A stretch of DNA of 52,977 bases from Cohnella kolymensis. GTDB lineage: Bacteria > Bacillota > Bacilli > Paenibacillales > Paenibacillaceae. How positions within the stretch are numbered: position 1 is the first letter of the stretch; every line of letters starts with the position of its first letter. The notes under the pieces were generated by a model. It made no database searches. It was not told where the DNA came from and worked only from the letters and a program-made list of their open reading frames with translations. Shown here one piece after another: positions 52,392-52,977 of this stretch. The translations under genes and the position numbers were made by a program. Where the stretch lies: assembly GCF_000829465.1 (NCBI RefSeq), contig NZ_JXAL01000030.1:1-52977 (forward strand), read 5' to 3'.

Positions 52392-52508
52392 GCCCGGCAA
52401 CGTCCTACTCTCCCAGGACCCTGCGGTCCAAGTACCATCGGCGCTGGAGGTCTTAACGGTCGTGTTCGGTATGGGAACGCGTGGAACCCCTCCGCCATTA
52501 TTACCAGA
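52392..52508 (-). rRNA. rrf: 5S ribosomal RNA
   Basis: About 117 bases. The transcribed strand contains the conserved GGCGGAGGGGTTCCACGCG, CCCATACCGAACACGACCG, CCTCCAGCGCCGATGGTAC and GGGAGAGTAGGACG blocks. The ends are set by the TCTGGT...GCCGGGC pairing to within a few bases. Confidence 0.95.
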
Positions 52509-52699
52509 CAGTTGCTGCAGGAAGCAATGCACGGCATTGCAAAGCAGACTTGTACAAGGCTTGCGCCTACTGTGCGATGAAATCGTCACAGCCCGCATGT
52601 GTGCAGGCAGCGTTGCGAAGCAACGCGTTGCACGCTTGCGCCTTGAAAACTGGATGCGAAACAAAGCGGGTGAAACGATCATCGATATCTGTGAATTTA
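52509..52699 (-). other. 23S-5S spacer
   Basis: About 190 bases without a tRNA. It carries the TCCAGTTTTCAAGG stretch usual in rRNA spacers of Bacillales and a hairpin GCGTTGC-TTC-GCAACGC. The segment probably takes part in rRNA processing. Confidence 0.6.

Positions 52700-52977
<278 letters not shown>

Noticed and set aside
52509..52699. tRNA gene in the 23S-5S spacer
   Set aside because: No cloverleaf arms or T-loop consensus could be found on either strand.

Overview
The window is a housekeeping segment of a low-to-middle GC Gram-positive chromosome. Gene content and order (rpoBC, str, S10 and spc clusters; sigH; yacP-rlmB-mrnC-cysS-cysE with a cysteine-type T-box; gltX; ispFD; PIN/TRAM protein; pssA; disA; radA; clpC-mcsB-mcsA-ctsR) point to Bacillales, most likely Paenibacillaceae. 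I infer the family from the pssA gene beside disA and from the style of the proteins; no database search was possible. Almost everything lies on the minus strand, so transcription mostly runs from high to low coordinates.

Layout. 1-12,600: the S10-spc ribosomal cluster read right to left (rpsJ to secY, adk, map and the start of a KOW protein), from a promoter at 12,548-12,576. 12,700-14,080: two plus-strand membrane-protein genes (DUF421 and YitT type) between the S10 and str clusters. 14,130-18,480: tuf, fusA, rpsG, rpsL. 18,560-19,140: a scar in the rpoC-rpsL gap holding what look like a decayed L7Ae-type ribosomal protein gene and a collapsed ABC transporter. 19,240-30,980: rpoC, rpoB, a small methyltransferase, rplL/rplJ with an L10 leader, rplA/rplK, nusG, secE, rpmG. 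31,460-40,580: sigH, then an RNA-processing, cysteine, tRNA-charging and isoprenoid block. 40,770-49,775: a small plus-strand gene, then pssA, disA, radA and the CtsR/Clp protein quality-control operon. 50,010-51,990: a convergent permease/exporter pair. 52,390-52,977: 5S rRNA and the 3' end of 23S rRNA, where the window stops.

The genes work together as the transcription-translation core (RNA polymerase, NusG, SecYE, about 30 ribosomal proteins, EF-Tu, EF-G), with regulation visible in sequence: an L10 autoregulatory leader, a T-box for cysES, a CtsR operator at ctsR, and vegetative promoters with 17-bp spacers.

The most striking property is that about eleven otherwise normal genes, many of them essential, carry one- or two-base frameshifts (KOW gene, rpsH, rpsC, rplC, DUF421, rpoC, rplA, gltX, clpC, mcsA, perhaps disA). 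Consensus errors in a draft assembly explain this best. I found no clear new biological system. The best candidates for real novelty are the rpoC-rpsL scar, the divergent membrane-gene insertion between the S10 and str clusters, and some regulatory details (ctsR start codon, rpoB promoter inverted repeat, charged disA leader).
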